A DNA stretch of 64,000 nucleotides from Prochlorococcus sp. AG-347-L20 (GTDB lineage Bacteria; Cyanobacteriota; Cyanobacteriia; PCC-6307; Cyanobiaceae). Below the pieces are notes generated by a model. The model worked only from the letters and a program-made list of their open reading frames with translations. It was not told where the DNA came from and ran no database searches. The stretch is from NCBI GenBank assembly GCA_003281225.1, contig QCCP01000001.1, positions 124,001-188,000 of the forward strand, written 5' to 3'. A program made the position numbers and the translations under genes. The stretch's first letter is position 1; the number at the start of each line of letters is the position of its first letter. Shown piece after piece: positions 30,997 through 42,944 of the stretch.

Positions 30997-32773
30997 TGTT
31001 TAGCTCATCTGTAAGTTCAATTTCATCTTTTTTATCCTTAAATACAACTTCATTATTTTCATTGGTTTTATTTGTTGATTTATTTTTAGAATTTACATTT
31101 GCTTCAATTTTAATTTGAATCTTTTCTTCTCCCGATTTTGAGACTTTTTTAATTTGTTTTGTTTTTGTTTTTTTATTATCTAAGGGTTTTTCCATTTCTT
31201 TATTACTTTCTTTTAAACGCACAAAATTGTTGCTGGTGAGATATTCTTTACCCAACTTTATAAGTGGATTAATACCTAATTGACTGAAAACAATTTTTTC
31301 TTCATTTGTAAGATCAACTGTTATTATATTTTTTTCTTTTGAATTTGATTGGTTAAAATTATCATTATCATTTTCTTTTTTATTAGAAAAATTCTCTTTA
31401 CTTAGGTCTTTGGAGTTAATTAATTCCTTGTCAATTATTTTTTCCTGCTCATCAGTTGATTGAGAAGTATCTTTATCTAAAGATTTTAGGTTGTTTGATT
31501 GATTAGATTTACTTTCAACATTTTTAATTTTTAAGTTAGAAATTTCGTGATTTAATATATTCTCTACATGTCCGGTACCATCGCATGTAGAACATTTTTT
31601 ACCGAATAATTCATATATATTTTGACCTTGTCTTTTTCTGGTTAACTCTACTAAGCCTAATTCAGTAAGCTGAGCTATTTGAGGCCTGGCAGAATCATCT
31701 TTTATTGCTGAGGTAAAATGCTCAAGTAACTGAAATTGATCTCTTCTTGATTCCATATCGATAAAATCTATTACTATAACTCCACCAATATTTCTTAATT
31801 TCATTTGCCTTGAGATTTCAACTGCTGCTTCGCAGTTTGTCCACAAAACGGTTTGCCTTGAATTTGCGGATCTTGTAAATGATCCAGAGTTTACATCGAT
31901 TACTGTTAGAGCTTCAGTAGGTTCGATAATGATATAACCTCCCGAAGGAAGATCTACTCTAGGTTGGAGAGCTTTTTGAATTGTTTTCTTAATTTCATAC
32001 TTTTCGATAATATGTTGGTCTAAAATATTATCGTGAAATTCAATATCTATATCAGGTTCATAATTTTTTAAGAAATCTTTTGCCCTTACAACTGAAAATT
32101 TACTATCAATAATTATGCTCTTAGTTGATTCTTTAATATAATCTCTTAAGATTTTAAGAGAGAAATCATCATCTCTTTTTATTAAATTTGGTGGATTAGA
32201 AGCTTCAGAAACTCTTAGTACATTTTCCCATTGCTGAATTAATTGTTCTAAATCTTCAATTAGAAGTTCTTCTTTTATTTTTTCAGCCTCTGTTCTAAAT
32301 AACAAGCCTGTGCTTGGTGGTTTTATTAAAACACCAAGAGCTTTCAAACGGCTTCGTTCTGTTTCTGTATTTATTTTTCTTGAAATATTCACTCCTTGGC
32401 CATATGGCTGTAAGATCAAGTATTTCCCTGGGATTGAAATACTTCCGGTTAGTCTGGGACCTTTAGATCCCGTGGGTTCCTTTATCACCTGTACTAGAAC
32501 TCTTTGTTTTGGTTCTAATAATTCAGTTATTCCAAATGTCCCTTTTTTAAGTCTTAGTGGACCTAAATCTGAAACATGGATGAATCCATTTTTCTCACTT
32601 TCACCAATATTTATAAAAGCGGCATCAATACCAGGGAGAACATTTTCAACTGTTCCTAAAAAAATATCGCCAATTTGATATTGACCTTGTGCGACGATTA
32701 ATTCATCAACTCGATCATCTGTGAGTAGTGCTGCTATTCGAGCCTGCTCAGCGATGATAATTTGCTGAGGCAT
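30953..32773 (-). CDS. rne: Ribonuclease E/G
   Basis: S1 domain, [45 protein letters not shown] zinc-link; C-terminal RKKRRRSSA. Confidence 0.95.
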   Translation of the reverse strand: MPQQIIIAEQARIAALLTDDRVDELIVAQGQYQIGDIFLGTVENVLPGIDAAFINIGESEKNGFIHVSDLGPLRLKKGTFGITELLEPKQRVLVQVIKEPTGSKGPRLTGSISIPGKYLILQPYGQGVNISRKINTETERSRLKALGVLIKPPSTGLLFRTEAEKIKEELLIEDLEQLIQQWENVLRVSEASNPPNLIKRDDDFSLKILRDYIKESTKSIIIDSKFSVVRAKDFLKNYEPDIDIEFHDNILDQHIIEKYEIKKTIQKALQPRVDLPSGGYIIIEPTEALTVIDVNSGSFTRSANSRQTVLWTNCEAAVEISRQMKLRNIGGVIVIDFIDMESRRDQFQLLEHFTSAIKDDSARPQIAQLTELGLVELTRKRQGQNIYELFGKKCSTCDGTGHVENILNHEISNLKIKNVESKSNQSNNLKSLDKDTSQSTDEQEKIIDKELINSKDLSKENFSNKKENDNDNFNQSNSKEKNIITVDLTNEEKIVFSQLGINPLIKLGKEYLTSNNFVRLKESNKEMEKPLDNKKTKTKQIKKVSKSGEEKIQIKIEANVNSKNKSTNKTNENNEVVFKDKKDEIELTDELNNARKKRRRSSASIE

Positions 32774-32798
32774 ATAATTGATTCTGAATGATTTGGAT

Positions 32799-32940
32799 TT
32801 TGAAAATCGTCTAAATTAATAAATTAAATTTTGTCATTTAATGAAGTAATTTTTTAGCTATAAATATTTACTTTTTAAAAATTAATAAAGTTAAAAGTGA
32901 TTGAATTCTGATATTTATAAAGCTTTAAACGATTTTCAAA
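32799..32940 (-). promoter_or_regulatory. 17-bp inverted repeat in the rne 5' leader region (arms 32799-32815 and 32924-32940)
   Basis: TTTGAAAATCGTCTAAA vs reverse complement of TTTAAACGATTTTCAAA = TTTGAAAATCGTTTAAA; the single difference is a G-U pair in the rne-sense RNA. Confidence 0.75.
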
Positions 32941-33070
32941 CTAATTGAAATTGATTTTCACAGCTATGATTATCTCTTAAATTAACCATAACTAAAATAA
33001 TTTTAACATCTAATCACCACTAAAGCACGTTAATACATTATTCTAATATTGGTGAATTTTTTTATCTAAA

Positions 33071-34297
33071 GTGGTTCAAGTAAACGAAAATTATTTAAAA
33101 CTCAAAGCAGGCTATTTATTCCCAGAAATTGCTAAAAGGGTAAAAATATATTCTCAATCAAATAAGAGTGCTGAAATTATTAAGCTTGGCATAGGAGATG
33201 TTACAGAACCATTACCTAGAGCATGCATAGAGGCTATGGGTAGAGCTTTAGATGAAATGGGAACAAAAGATGGTTTTAGAGGTTATGGACCAGAACAAGG
33301 TTATTCTTGGCTAAGGGAAAAAATATCTGAGCATGATTTTATTTCGAGAGATTGTCAAATTTCGCCTGAAGAAATCTTTGTTTCAGATGGTTCTAAATGC
33401 GATAGTAGCAATATTTTAGATATTCTTGGCAAAGATAATTCAATTGCTGTAACAGATCCTGTTTACCCAGTTTATGTAGATAGTAATGTTATGACAGGCA
33501 GAACTGGTGATTCTCTTGAAAATGGTACTTATCAAGGATTGACATATCTTGCAATAAACGAGGGGAATAACTTTCTGCCAGAACTACCTGAAAAAAAAGT
33601 TGATATTTTATATCTTTGTTTTCCTAATAATCCGACTGGAGCAACGATTAATAAAGCAGATTTGAAAAAGTGGGTTGATTATGCTCTTCAGAACAATTCC
33701 CTAATACTTTTTGATGCCGCTTATGAAGCATTTATTCAAGATAATGACATTCCACATTCAATATATGAGATTGAGGGAGCAAAGGATTGTGCTATTGAAT
33801 TTAGATCTTTTTCAAAAAATGCAGGATTCACTGGAGTTAGATGTGCTTTTACAGTAATACCTAAAAATCTCAAAGGTTTGAGCTCAAAAAATGAGGAAAT
33901 AGAGTTATGGCCTCTTTGGAATAGGCGACAATCTACAAAGTTCAATGGAGTAAGTTATGTGGTTCAGAAAGGAGCAGAGGCTGTTTATTCTCTTGAAGGG
34001 AAGAAACAGGTGAGAGGTTTAATTGATTTTTATATGGAAAATGCAAAAATAATGAAAAATAAACTTCAGAATTCAGGATATAAAGTTTATGGAGGGGACA
34101 ATGCTCCTTATATTTGGATGAAAGTTCCAGATCAAATGACATCTTGGGACTTTTTTGATTTCCTTCTCCAAAAAGTTAGTGTAGTGGGAACACCTGGGAG
34201 CGGATTTGGATTAGCAGGAGAGGGTTATTTTCGCTTGTCAGCATTTAACTCACGATCAAACGTCCTTGATGCAATGGAAAGAATAATTAATATATAA
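33071..34297 (+). CDS. dapL: LL-diaminopimelate aminotransferase (GTG start)
   Basis: [13 protein letters not shown]...[14 protein letters not shown]...CFPNNPTGA...[16 protein letters not shown]. Confidence 0.95.
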   Translation: MVQVNENYLKLKAGYLFPEIAKRVKIYSQSNKSAEIIKLGIGDVTEPLPRACIEAMGRALDEMGTKDGFRGYGPEQGYSWLREKISEHDFISRDCQISPEEIFVSDGSKCDSSNILDILGKDNSIAVTDPVYPVYVDSNVMTGRTGDSLENGTYQGLTYLAINEGNNFLPELPEKKVDILYLCFPNNPTGATINKADLKKWVDYALQNNSLILFDAAYEAFIQDNDIPHSIYEIEGAKDCAIEFRSFSKNAGFTGVRCAFTVIPKNLKGLSSKNEEIELWPLWNRRQSTKFNGVSYVVQKGAEAVYSLEGKKQVRGLIDFYMENAKIMKNKLQNSGYKVYGGDNAPYIWMKVPDQMTSWDFFDFLLQKVSVVGTPGSGFGLAGEGYFRLSAFNSRSNVLDAMERIINI

Positions 34298-34328
34298 TTA
34301 TTAGTAAATTTAAACTTTTATAAATTTA

Positions 34329-34646
34329 ATGCTATCTATAAAATTAGAACAAAGTGTAAATAATAATTCAGCAGTGATTGAAAAGAAACCTGCTGAATTA
34401 AAAAATAAATTTCCAAAATATAAGGTTTTACTTCATAATGACCCAGTTAATTCTATGGAGTATGTCACTATTACATTGCGAGAAGTTGTGCCGCAATTAA
34501 GCGAACAAGATGCTACGGCCATAATGCTTGAAGCACATAATACGGGTGTTGGTTTAGTAATTGTTTGTGATTTAGAACCAGCAGAATTCTACTCAGAATC
34601 ATTAAAATCTAAAGGAATTTCTAGTTCAATTGAGAAAGAGGATTAA
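34329..34646 (+). CDS. clpS: ClpS adaptor protein
   Basis: YKVLLHNDPVNSMEYV...EAHNTGVGLVIVCDLEPAEFY. Confidence 0.93.
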   Translation: MLSIKLEQSVNNNSAVIEKKPAELKNKFPKYKVLLHNDPVNSMEYVTITLREVVPQLSEQDATAIMLEAHNTGVGLVIVCDLEPAEFYSESLKSKGISSSIEKED

Positions 34647-34661
34647 TAACGGTTGAATTTA

Positions 34662-36281
34662 TTATTTAGAATGAGCTAATTTCCTTTCTGATAAAGGACG
34701 TACTTTTAGGGATTCTTTTAATGAGGACTTTCCATATTCTCTCTCAAGTATGTCGATAACTGTTTTGCCAAATTCATCTTCTGGATTATCAAAAGCTTCT
34801 AAGCAAACCTGACCAAGTTTTTTCCCTAGTGAGCCTGGATTCCAAAGAAGTTTTCTCGCTGTCCAGGGCATCATGCTCATTGGATTATAATTTGGCTTCA
34901 AAATTTTATGTTCCAAGGCGTACTTCTCAAGAAGAGTGTGAGGTTGTAAACCTATAAAGAATATAGCTGGATCAACTAAGCCTTTACCAAAAATATTTTC
35001 TAATTCTCTATGGTAAGCAATTGTTTGTCTTATGGTGCTAGGCGTTTCATCAAAAACATTAAATGAATAATTGACTGAAACATGATTCTTGAAACCTGAT
35101 TTGACTAGCATTCTGCAATTATTTAATACAGTTTCAAGGTCATACGCTAATCTCATTTTTCTAACAAGTTCTTGAGATCCAGACGTGATACCTATTTCAA
35201 AATAGCTCATACCTGTTTCAACCATAAGCTTAGCCAGCTCAGCATCAATATTATCTGCTCTGATGTATGCAGCCCAATTAATATCGTCCCAGCCTTGGTC
35301 CTTAATTGCTTGCAAAAGTGTTTTTGCATCTTCAATATGTTTTTTGGCTGGAATAAATTGTGCATCTGTGAACCAAAATCCCCTTACTCCAAGATCATAT
35401 AATTGCTTCATTTCTTTGATTACTTCCTTAACAGGATTAACGCGAACTTGCTTCCCCTCCACAACTGTGTAAACGCAGAAACAACAATTATGAGGGCAAC
35501 CTCTTTTTGTTTGTACCCCAACGTAATAATCGCCACCTTCTATATACCAATCGAATTCAGGCCATATTGATTTAATATATTTGTAGTCGCATGCAGTTTT
35601 AACAGTTCCTGAAGGTTGTTCATGTATTAATTTGTTACGTGGTTTTTGTCCAGCAACATAACATCTTTCTTCCTTTATTGAATCTCCTCTAATGATTTTT
35701 TCTATGAGATTTTCTCCCTCTCCGACGGAAATGATAGTTCCTTTTGGGAGTAGATTTCCCAATTGTTCATAGAAGACACTAACAGCTCCACCTCCTAAAA
35801 TTACTTTTACATTCTTATTGTATTTTTGTGCTCTTTTTAGCCCCATCTTGACTAAATTAGTATTTCTATATATTTCTCCATAATGAGATGCAATTAATTT
35901 TAATCCTCCCCAGGAACCTCTAATTTTTTTAAGGATATTTTTTGAGTAGAAAACTTCAAAAGAGTTTTGTAGGGGATTTCCACTTCTACCATCAACAGGT
36001 GCATAAATTTGTATATCTCTCCATGAAAAAATGATTAGGTGTGGTCTAAATTGATCGATTTTTCTAGCTAAGTATTTAGAAACTTTATTAGATGGAATTA
36101 TTGCTAGATCAATGAATTGCTGCTCTAAACCTGGAAAACATTTATGAATATGGTCTGCTAAGTAAATAGGTCCTATTGGAAATATTGGATTACATGGCAG
36201 TCTTACAGTTAGTATTTTTCCATAGTGATATCTTTGATAATTTTTTTTATTTAATTTTTCGAGCTTCAAATTAAAATTCAT
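34662..36281 (-). CDS. B12-binding-domain radical SAM protein
   Basis: KRGCPHNCCFCVYTVVEG radical SAM cluster motif; N-terminal cobalamin-binding-like domain. Confidence 0.88.
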   Translation of the reverse strand: MNFNLKLEKLNKKNYQRYHYGKILTVRLPCNPIFPIGPIYLADHIHKCFPGLEQQFIDLAIIPSNKVSKYLARKIDQFRPHLIIFSWRDIQIYAPVDGRSGNPLQNSFEVFYSKNILKKIRGSWGGLKLIASHYGEIYRNTNLVKMGLKRAQKYNKNVKVILGGGAVSVFYEQLGNLLPKGTIISVGEGENLIEKIIRGDSIKEERCYVAGQKPRNKLIHEQPSGTVKTACDYKYIKSIWPEFDWYIEGGDYYVGVQTKRGCPHNCCFCVYTVVEGKQVRVNPVKEVIKEMKQLYDLGVRGFWFTDAQFIPAKKHIEDAKTLLQAIKDQGWDDINWAAYIRADNIDAELAKLMVETGMSYFEIGITSGSQELVRKMRLAYDLETVLNNCRMLVKSGFKNHVSVNYSFNVFDETPSTIRQTIAYHRELENIFGKGLVDPAIFFIGLQPHTLLEKYALEHKILKPNYNPMSMMPWTARKLLWNPGSLGKKLGQVCLEAFDNPEDEFGKTVIDILEREYGKSSLKESLKVRPLSERKLAHSK

Positions 36282-36387
36282 GTCATGAAATTTAATGAAT
36301 TTATTTCCTTTAAGAATCTAACTACTTTATTACTAATTTGGAGAAATTAAAAATCCTAAGAAAATACTCGCGAAAATTTTATTTAAT

Positions 36388-37479
36388 TCAGATATCAGAA
36401 ATCATATAAATCCAGCATACTCTGAGAAGTTTTAATCCATCTACCCATCTAGATATATTTGGTGCTCCAGATTTTCTAGCGTAATATCTAACAGGGTAAT
36501 TTAATATTTTAATGTTATTATTCGCAGCTTCAAATATTATTGTAAAGTCTCCAAATGGATCAGATTTGGAATCCCAACTTCCGTTTTGTTTCATAAGTTT
36601 AAAGAATTTTCTTGAAAAAACTTTTGTTCCACAGAGTGAATCTGATACAGGCTTATTTATTAGAATTGATAGAAAAATTGCGAAGAGTCTATTTCCTATA
36701 TAATTTGCCCATCTCATCGCATCTTTTTCCATTGGAAAAGTTGTGCGGGCACAATTAATTAGGATATTTTTATTTTTGGTTGATTCCATTATTGCTGCAA
36801 TACTGTCATCAATATCTACAGTAAAATCACTATCAATTATGGCGAGGGTCTCACCTGAAGAAATATTAAAACCCTCCACGACTGCATTTTTCTTCCCTTT
36901 AGAAGTTTGTTTTAAAAGAGATATCTTGAAAAATTTTGAAAAATTTTCTTTTAACTCTTTCAAAATTTCATATGTATTATCATTGCTATTGCCTTCAACA
37001 AATATAATTTCTAATTTATTGGGTATATTTTTGAATTTATTTAAGGCATTAATTAAAAGTTCTTTATTACCAGCTTCATTTCTAGCAGGAATTACAATTG
37101 ATATTAAATGTTCAGAAATATTTTCACTATATTTATAAAAAACTATTTCGAGTTCATAAGCGAGCTGTTTTATGATTGGTATTTTTCTGAAAATATTTTT
37201 AATAGATTGTGGAATTACTTTAGTGGGCATAGGAGTTAGTTTTTTTGCTTTCCATCTAATTGATCTGTAGTTATAAATTTCTGCTAGAGATTCGATATCG
37301 CATAAAGTTATTCTTGCTTTGCTAGTAGTTTCTCTAAAAATTCTTGAATCTAATCTTAGCCATCTAGTGATTGGCTCCCAAGTATTCCCGCGGACTTTAA
37401 TGGAAATAAATTCGCTATTGTCTTTGAATAATTGATGAAGTTTATTATTAGTTAAATTCCAACTATTAACAGATCTCAT
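36388..37479 (-). CDS. Family 2 glycosyltransferase with ~115-aa N-terminal extension
   Basis: ISIVIPARNEAGNKELLINAL...FVEGNSNDNTYEIL...LAIIDSDFTVD. Confidence 0.82.
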   Translation of the reverse strand: MRSVNSWNLTNNKLHQLFKDNSEFISIKVRGNTWEPITRWLRLDSRIFRETTSKARITLCDIESLAEIYNYRSIRWKAKKLTPMPTKVIPQSIKNIFRKIPIIKQLAYELEIVFYKYSENISEHLISIVIPARNEAGNKELLINALNKFKNIPNKLEIIFVEGNSNDNTYEILKELKENFSKFFKISLLKQTSKGKKNAVVEGFNISSGETLAIIDSDFTVDIDDSIAAIMESTKNKNILINCARTTFPMEKDAMRWANYIGNRLFAIFLSILINKPVSDSLCGTKVFSRKFFKLMKQNGSWDSKSDPFGDFTIIFEAANNNIKILNYPVRYYARKSGAPNISRWVDGLKLLRVCWIYMISDI

Positions 37480-37520
37480 TATTAAAGATTACAAACAACA
37501 ATTCATTATATATGGATTAT

Positions 37521-39074
37521 TTACTTTTTTAATATTAATTTCCATGGATTTAAAACATCATTTTCGTATATCACTTCATAAGAATTATCATTATCTTTTA
37601 TTGTTTTATCGTCAGTTGTCCATGCTAATTCAGATTTTTTTAACTGATTAATACTTTCTAATCCCCTACCTAATTTGGGAGTTGATAAAGAAATCCTTAT
37701 GATTTTTGATTGCGATCGAGAGTTGTTGATTCCTTTTTTATCTACCATTATTGTTTGATTTTTTACTAAATCAAGGGATGCAAGATATTCCATTTTCTCT
37801 CTTAGTTCTCTTGATCTATCAGTGAATAAACCTGATTGCAAAATAAATGAAGTGAATAAGTAAGGCCCAATTATGAGAGTTATTAATATTTCTTTGAACG
37901 AATTTTTATGTTTTATTAATGACCAAGATAAGCCGAAAGATAATAAACCAAGAATTATAAATATATTTTCCTTTGTATTAAGGTTAATTGAATCTTTAAA
38001 GAAAAAATAATATGTGAAAGTTAGAGCAAATATAAATAATGGAATTATATTTGATGTCATAAATATAAAAAATCGACTATATTTATCTGAATTGAGTAAA
38101 TATTTTATTCCTACATATGTATTTAATGAAAAAATAGATGAGATTTGTAGAGTATAGTAAGGGGTTTTTGTAGAGAAAATGCTAAGGATTGTTAGTAAAA
38201 TAAAAGGAAAAAAAGCAAGTATATATTTATTCTCTTTACTTTGAGAAACGTTGTATATTGTGCCAATAATTGCAAAAAAACTCCATGGCAGAAATGTTAC
38301 GGGTACATTCCAGAAATAATAATAGAAAGGATTTGTAAAAGAATTTTTATTTGATAGAAAGTTAAACTTTTCAACTAAGTAAAAAATAATATTTTTATCT
38401 AAATAAGGGTTGATAGAAAACGTCCATACTAAAAAAGGAATAAATCCAATGATTAGTCCTAACCAAAAGAATTTGATGAATAAAAAATTTTTTTTAAGAA
38501 AAAAATATGGTATTAGTGATAATAACGGTACAAAAACTAAAAAAGTTTTCATCATAAAAGCTAAACCAATCCAAATTCCAAAAAGTAGAATATAGTATTT
38601 GTTATTTTTACTTTTTATTTTGACTAAAGCTAATACTCCAACAGTTACTAAACATGAATAAATAATATCTTGAGTGGCTAAGTGTGAGTAGTCAAACCAT
38701 ATATATGTAGTAGCAAGGATTAGTGGAGATATAATTGCATTTTTTTTATTAAATAATTCTTCATGTAATTTATAAGTTGTAAATAGCATCAATATTGATG
38801 CGACTGTTGTTGGTAGATATGCAGAAAAAATATTTCTTCCAAATAAGTCTTGTGACTTTGCTATTAAAAACTGTAATCCGATTGTTCTATCTAAAGCATA
38901 TTCATCCCACCATAGTGGAATTGTCCAGTTACCTTTTTCTAATATCCATCTAGCTTGTAGTGCATAAAAACCTTCATCGAACGCAATATAACTTCTTTTG
39001 CCAAAATAAAAAATAAGAGGAATAAAAACAAATAATTTAAAGAGATATCGAAATTTTAAAATTTTATTAACCAT
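37521..39074 (-). CDS. Multi-TM glycosyltransferase (ArnT/PMT, GT39/GT83-like)
   Basis: Many TM helices; DEGFYALQARWILEKGNWTIPLWW. Confidence 0.75.
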   Translation of the reverse strand: MVNKILKFRYLFKLFVFIPLIFYFGKRSYIAFDEGFYALQARWILEKGNWTIPLWWDEYALDRTIGLQFLIAKSQDLFGRNIFSAYLPTTVASILMLFTTYKLHEELFNKKNAIISPLILATTYIWFDYSHLATQDIIYSCLVTVGVLALVKIKSKNNKYYILLFGIWIGLAFMMKTFLVFVPLLSLIPYFFLKKNFLFIKFFWLGLIIGFIPFLVWTFSINPYLDKNIIFYLVEKFNFLSNKNSFTNPFYYYFWNVPVTFLPWSFFAIIGTIYNVSQSKENKYILAFFPFILLTILSIFSTKTPYYTLQISSIFSLNTYVGIKYLLNSDKYSRFFIFMTSNIIPLFIFALTFTYYFFFKDSINLNTKENIFIILGLLSFGLSWSLIKHKNSFKEILITLIIGPYLFTSFILQSGLFTDRSRELREKMEYLASLDLVKNQTIMVDKKGINNSRSQSKIIRISLSTPKLGRGLESINQLKKSELAWTTDDKTIKDNDNSYEVIYENDVLNPWKLILKK

Positions 39075-39092
39075 TTTAATTTGCTATGAAAG

Positions 39093-39164
39093 TGCCGATA
39101 ATTGGAATTGAACCAATGACCTACTGTTTACGAGACAGTTGCTCTACCACTGAGCTACACCGGC
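39093..39164 (-). tRNA. tRNA-Thr (anticodon CGT)
   Basis: Reverse complement gccggtgtagctcagtggtagagcaactgtctcgtaaacagtaggtcattggttcaattccaattatcggca; full cloverleaf; no encoded CCA. Confidence 0.95.
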
Positions 39165-39206
39165 CAAATTAAATATTGAATTTTTCATATAGACTTAATT
39201 TTATAA

Positions 39207-39455
39207 TTGAAAGAATTTATGTCAAAAATAGATCCTGAATTGAAAAAGAAATTATTAAAGGAATCCCAAGCTCCTTTCAAGGGATTGAGAAGAATATTGT
39301 GGATAGCTTTTAGCGGTTCTGCATTTTTGGGACTTCTAATAATGCTTTCCAGAATTGCGAATGGAACTGAATTACAGCTAAATAACCTTCTCATACAGTT
39401 GGGTGCTTGTGTAATATTTCCTACTTTATTAATCTTTGACAGAAATAAAGATTAA
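39207..39455 (+). CDS. DUF3493-type small membrane protein
   Basis: LKKKLLKESQAPFKGLRRILWIAFSGSAFLGLLIML pattern. Confidence 0.7.
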   Translation: MKEFMSKIDPELKKKLLKESQAPFKGLRRILWIAFSGSAFLGLLIMLSRIANGTELQLNNLLIQLGACVIFPTLLIFDRNKD

Positions 39456-39471
39456 TAAACTAGAAGTTTAA

Positions 39472-42400
39472 TTATTGTGATAAGGTCCTTTTTTTTGTGA
39501 CAAACTTGAATGCTTCGATTACATCTCCTTCAATCCATGAAGAGAATTTATCGCAGCCAACTCCACATTCAAATCCTGTATTTACTTCTTTTACATCATC
39601 TTTAGCTCTTTTTAGAGAGTCTAAATTACCCTCAAATATTACTTTCTCTGATCTAATAACTCTCAGAGAACAATTCCTTTGTAGTTTACCAGTTTGTATA
39701 TAACAGCCCGCAATAGCTCCTTTACCAACTGCAAAAGTTGCTCTAACTTCAGCTTTCCCTAATGATTCTTCGACAAGATCGGGTTCAAGTAGCCCTTCCA
39801 TGGCCAACTGAATATCTTCTAAGAGTTTATAAATTACTTCATATTCTCTTATGTCAACGTCATTAGCATCAGCTGCTCTCTTCGCGCCAGAAGCCAATGA
39901 GGTGTTAAATCCAATGATTACTGACCCAGATGCAGCAGCGAGATCGATATCTGTCTCAGTTATTTCTCCGGGAGCAGAAAGTAGGACTCTGACTTGAACT
40001 TCATTTTTTGGTAATTGTTCTAGTGATCCTAATATCGCTTCAACACTACCTTGAACATCAGCCTTGAGAATTAAGTTTAACTCCTTAAGTTCTCCATCAT
40101 TTGCTTGAGTTGATAAGGATGATAAGCTGACTCTTCTAGAGGCCATTTGCTGAGCTAATTTTGTGGCTCTAGCATCTGTTGCCCTTTCCCCGACAATGGC
40201 TCGACCAGTTTTCTCATCAGGGTAGACTTCGAATTCATCCCCTGCAGTGGGTACTTCACTGAATCCTAGCGCTTCCACTGGGAATGATGGCCCTGCTTCT
40301 TTAATTCTATTACCATGTTCATCAACCATTGCTCTAATTTTTCCAAGGACTGAACCCGCAGCTAAAACATCTCCAGATTTCAAGGTTCCATTTTGTACTA
40401 ACAAAGTAGCTACAGGTCCTTTTGCTTTGTCTAGGTGGGCTTCAATAACAGTACCTTTTGCAAATCTATCAGGGTTAGCTTGTAGATCTTCTACCTCTGA
40501 AACTAATAAGATCATTTCAAGTAATTTATCAATGTTTTGTTTTTTGATAGCACTTACTGGAACCATCACTGTATCGCCTCCCCAATCTTCAGCAATTAAA
40601 TCTTTTTCTGATAGTTCCTGCTTTACTCTGTCTGGAGAAGCCCCTTCTTTGTCAATTTTATTTATTGCAACAACTATTGGCACTTTTGCAGCTCTTGCAT
40701 GACTGATAGCTTCTAATGTTTGAGGTCTGCAACCATCATCTGCGGCAACTACAAGAACAGCTACATCTGTAACCTTTGTACCCCTTGCTCTCATTGCAGT
40801 AAAGGCTTCATGACCAGGAGTATCAAGAAAAGTTAATTTTTTCTTTTGAGATTCATGTTCAAATTCAACTTGATAAGCTCCTATGTGTTGAGTGATGCCA
40901 CCTGCTTCCCCCGAAGCTACTCTTGATTCTCTGATGGAATCTAAAAGACTTGTTTTGCCATGATCTACATGACCCATCACTGTAATAACAGGTGGTCTTC
41001 TTATTAGATTATCAATATCATCAGATTCAATCATATCAACTGTTTTCTCAGCAGCTTCTTGGATATCATCTTGTAAAACAGGCACCCCAAATTCTTCTGC
41101 TACAGTTTCGATAGTTGCCAAGTCAAGTGATTGAGTAACAGTTGCCGTTATTCCTTTGAAGAAAAGAGATTTTATTATTTCAGAACTTTCAAGGCTTAAT
41201 TTATCAGCTAATTCTTGAACAGTTAAATTATCTTCGGGAACTATTATCATTTCAGGTCTTACTTGTTTGGCCTCTTTGGCAGCCTTTAATTCCATTGCTC
41301 TCCTTTTCTGCCTTTGTCTTGTGGTCTCTTTTTTCTTCTTCTTAATTTGTTTGATAGATTTTTGAGATTTAGTTTCTTCAGACTTTTCTTTCTTAGGACG
41401 CGCAAGACTTGCTGATAAAATTGAAATTTTCTCTCCTGAATATCCACTGGTTTCAGATGTTAATGAATCATCATTTTCACCAATAATATGAACTTTCTGC
41501 CTTTGTTTTTGAGGATTTTTACTTCTTAATGCTTCAAGTTTTGCGCTATCATCCCAGTCTGTCTTTCCAGGTTTCTTTGAACTATTTGAAAATGTTCTAT
41601 AAGGAGGTTTTTTGGAACTTGGAGTAGTATTTGGACGACTATTTGGCGCTTTCGCCTTCTGATTAGGTGCATCGATATTTTGTTTTGCGTTATTCTTTGT
41701 AACTAGTTTGTCTTTCTCAGAATTATTATTTTTTTGAAGTTGTAAAAGTTCGTTAGGTGATACTGGCTTCCTTATCCCAGAGGAATTTTGGCCATTGAAT
41801 TTAGAACCAGGCCTATTATTGGGCATTCCAGGTCTGTTAGGAGAACCAGGTCTATTGGGATTGCCTTGCCTATTAAATGAGCCAGGTCTGCCTTGATCTG
41901 AAGGTTGGTTTCTTAAACCAGGCCTATTGGGCATGCCAGGTCTGTTGGGAGAACCAGGTCTATTGGGATTACCTTGCCTATTAAATGAGCCAGGTCTGCC
42001 TTGATCTGAAGGTTTGTTTCTAAATCCAGGCCTATTATTGGGCATTCCAGGTCTGTTAGGAGAACCAGGTCTATTGGGAGAACCAGGTCTCTTGGGAGAA
42101 CCAGGTCTGTTTGAGGCAGTTTGCTTAAAAGAATTGTTTTGCTTACTCTTTTGTTTATTAGGATTTATTTTTGGATCTTCTCTTCTTATTGGAGCTCCTA
42201 CCAGCTCAGGGGTTTTCATTCCAGTATTAAAATTTTTTGTTTTAGGTTTGTTCGCATTTTGATCAGGGTTGTTTGACAGTCGTCTTTTATCCCCTGCACT
42301 TGCGATGTTCTGGGAAGATTCATTAGATTTAAAATTATTATTTATATTTTTTGGCTTTGCGATTAATTGAATAGGTGGTTTAGCCGGACTTTTGATAGGT

Positions 42401-42888
42401 GGGGTTGTGTTATTTTTGAAAGTTTTTTTATCTTGGTTTAAATTCTGTAAAGGTTTACTATTTGTATTTGTAAGATGTGCTCGAGATTGTGAACTATTAG
42501 TAATGTTAGTTTTAATGGGATTTTGAAGTTGATTTGGAATTTTTTTTACACTCTCAGGCTTGTTAAGTGGTTTTATCAATAAGGGTTTTATCTTTGAATT
42601 ATCTTCGAGAGGTTTCCCTTTTTTAGAAGAAATAAAAGGAGATTTATCTTCTTTGTTTTGTTTGAAATTATCTTTTTTAATTGAAGGTTTATTAATTGAG
42701 AGTATTTTTTTATCTGAATTCTTTTTATTAATAAGATTTTTAATTTTTTTTGCCTCTTCTGCACTAATAGAACTGCTATGGCTTTTTACTGAAATTGAAA
42801 GTTTTTGAGCGGCATCCAGTACATCTTTATTTTCCAGATTTAAGTCTCTGGAAAGTTCGTAAATTCTGATTTTATCGCTGATAGTCAT
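39472..42888 (-). CDS. infB: Translation initiation factor IF-2 with repetitive RPG-rich N-terminal region
   Basis: [21 protein letters not shown]...[17 protein letters not shown]. Confidence 0.97.
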   Translation of the reverse strand: MTISDKIRIYELSRDLNLENKDVLDAAQKLSISVKSHSSSISAEEAKKIKNLINKKNSDKKILSINKPSIKKDNFKQNKEDKSPFISSKKGKPLEDNSKIKPLLIKPLNKPESVKKIPNQLQNPIKTNITNSSQSRAHLTNTNSKPLQNLNQDKKTFKNNTTPPIKSPAKPPIQLIAKPKNINNNFKSNESSQNIASAGDKRRLSNNPDQNANKPKTKNFNTGMKTPELVGAPIRREDPKINPNKQKSKQNNSFKQTASNRPGSPKRPGSPNRPGSPNRPGMPNNRPGFRNKPSDQGRPGSFNRQGNPNRPGSPNRPGMPNRPGLRNQPSDQGRPGSFNRQGNPNRPGSPNRPGMPNNRPGSKFNGQNSSGIRKPVSPNELLQLQKNNNSEKDKLVTKNNAKQNIDAPNQKAKAPNSRPNTTPSSKKPPYRTFSNSSKKPGKTDWDDSAKLEALRSKNPQKQRQKVHIIGENDDSLTSETSGYSGEKISILSASLARPKKEKSEETKSQKSIKQIKKKKKETTRQRQKRRAMELKAAKEAKQVRPEMIIVPEDNLTVQELADKLSLESSEIIKSLFFKGITATVTQSLDLATIETVAEEFGVPVLQDDIQEAAEKTVDMIESDDIDNLIRRPPVITVMGHVDHGKTSLLDSIRESRVASGEAGGITQHIGAYQVEFEHESQKKKLTFLDTPGHEAFTAMRARGTKVTDVAVLVVAADDGCRPQTLEAISHARAAKVPIVVAINKIDKEGASPDRVKQELSEKDLIAEDWGGDTVMVPVSAIKKQNIDKLLEMILLVSEVEDLQANPDRFAKGTVIEAHLDKAKGPVATLLVQNGTLKSGDVLAAGSVLGKIRAMVDEHGNRIKEAGPSFPVEALGFSEVPTAGDEFEVYPDEKTGRAIVGERATDARATKLAQQMASRRVSLSSLSTQANDGELKELNLILKADVQGSVEAILGSLEQLPKNEVQVRVLLSAPGEITETDIDLAAASGSVIIGFNTSLASGAKRAADANDVDIREYEVIYKLLEDIQLAMEGLLEPDLVEESLGKAEVRATFAVGKGAIAGCYIQTGKLQRNCSLRVIRSEKVIFEGNLDSLKRAKDDVKEVNTGFECGVGCDKFSSWIEGDVIEAFKFVTKKRTLSQ
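41808..42114 (-). repeat. Coding tandem repeat inside infB: ~108/111-bp near-identical units plus hexapeptide RPGSPN units
   Basis: [37 protein letters not shown] followed by [36 protein letters not shown]. Confidence 0.92.
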
Positions 42889-42944
42889 TTAATCTGATTT
42901 GTACTCTTTTGAAATTAAAGAGGATTTAATTTAATTATATTCCC

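Noticed and set aside
40247-40702. 151-aa plus-strand ORF opposite infB (similarly 42014-42262, 26219-26566, 19566-19889, 51930-52295, 58591-58929)
   Set aside because: Antisense shadows of well-recognised genes; compositions mirror the coding strand and show no recognisable domains.
41808-42114. Regularly spaced repeats that superficially resemble a CRISPR array
   Set aside because: Repeats are in frame inside infB, contiguous without unique spacers, and no cas genes are present.
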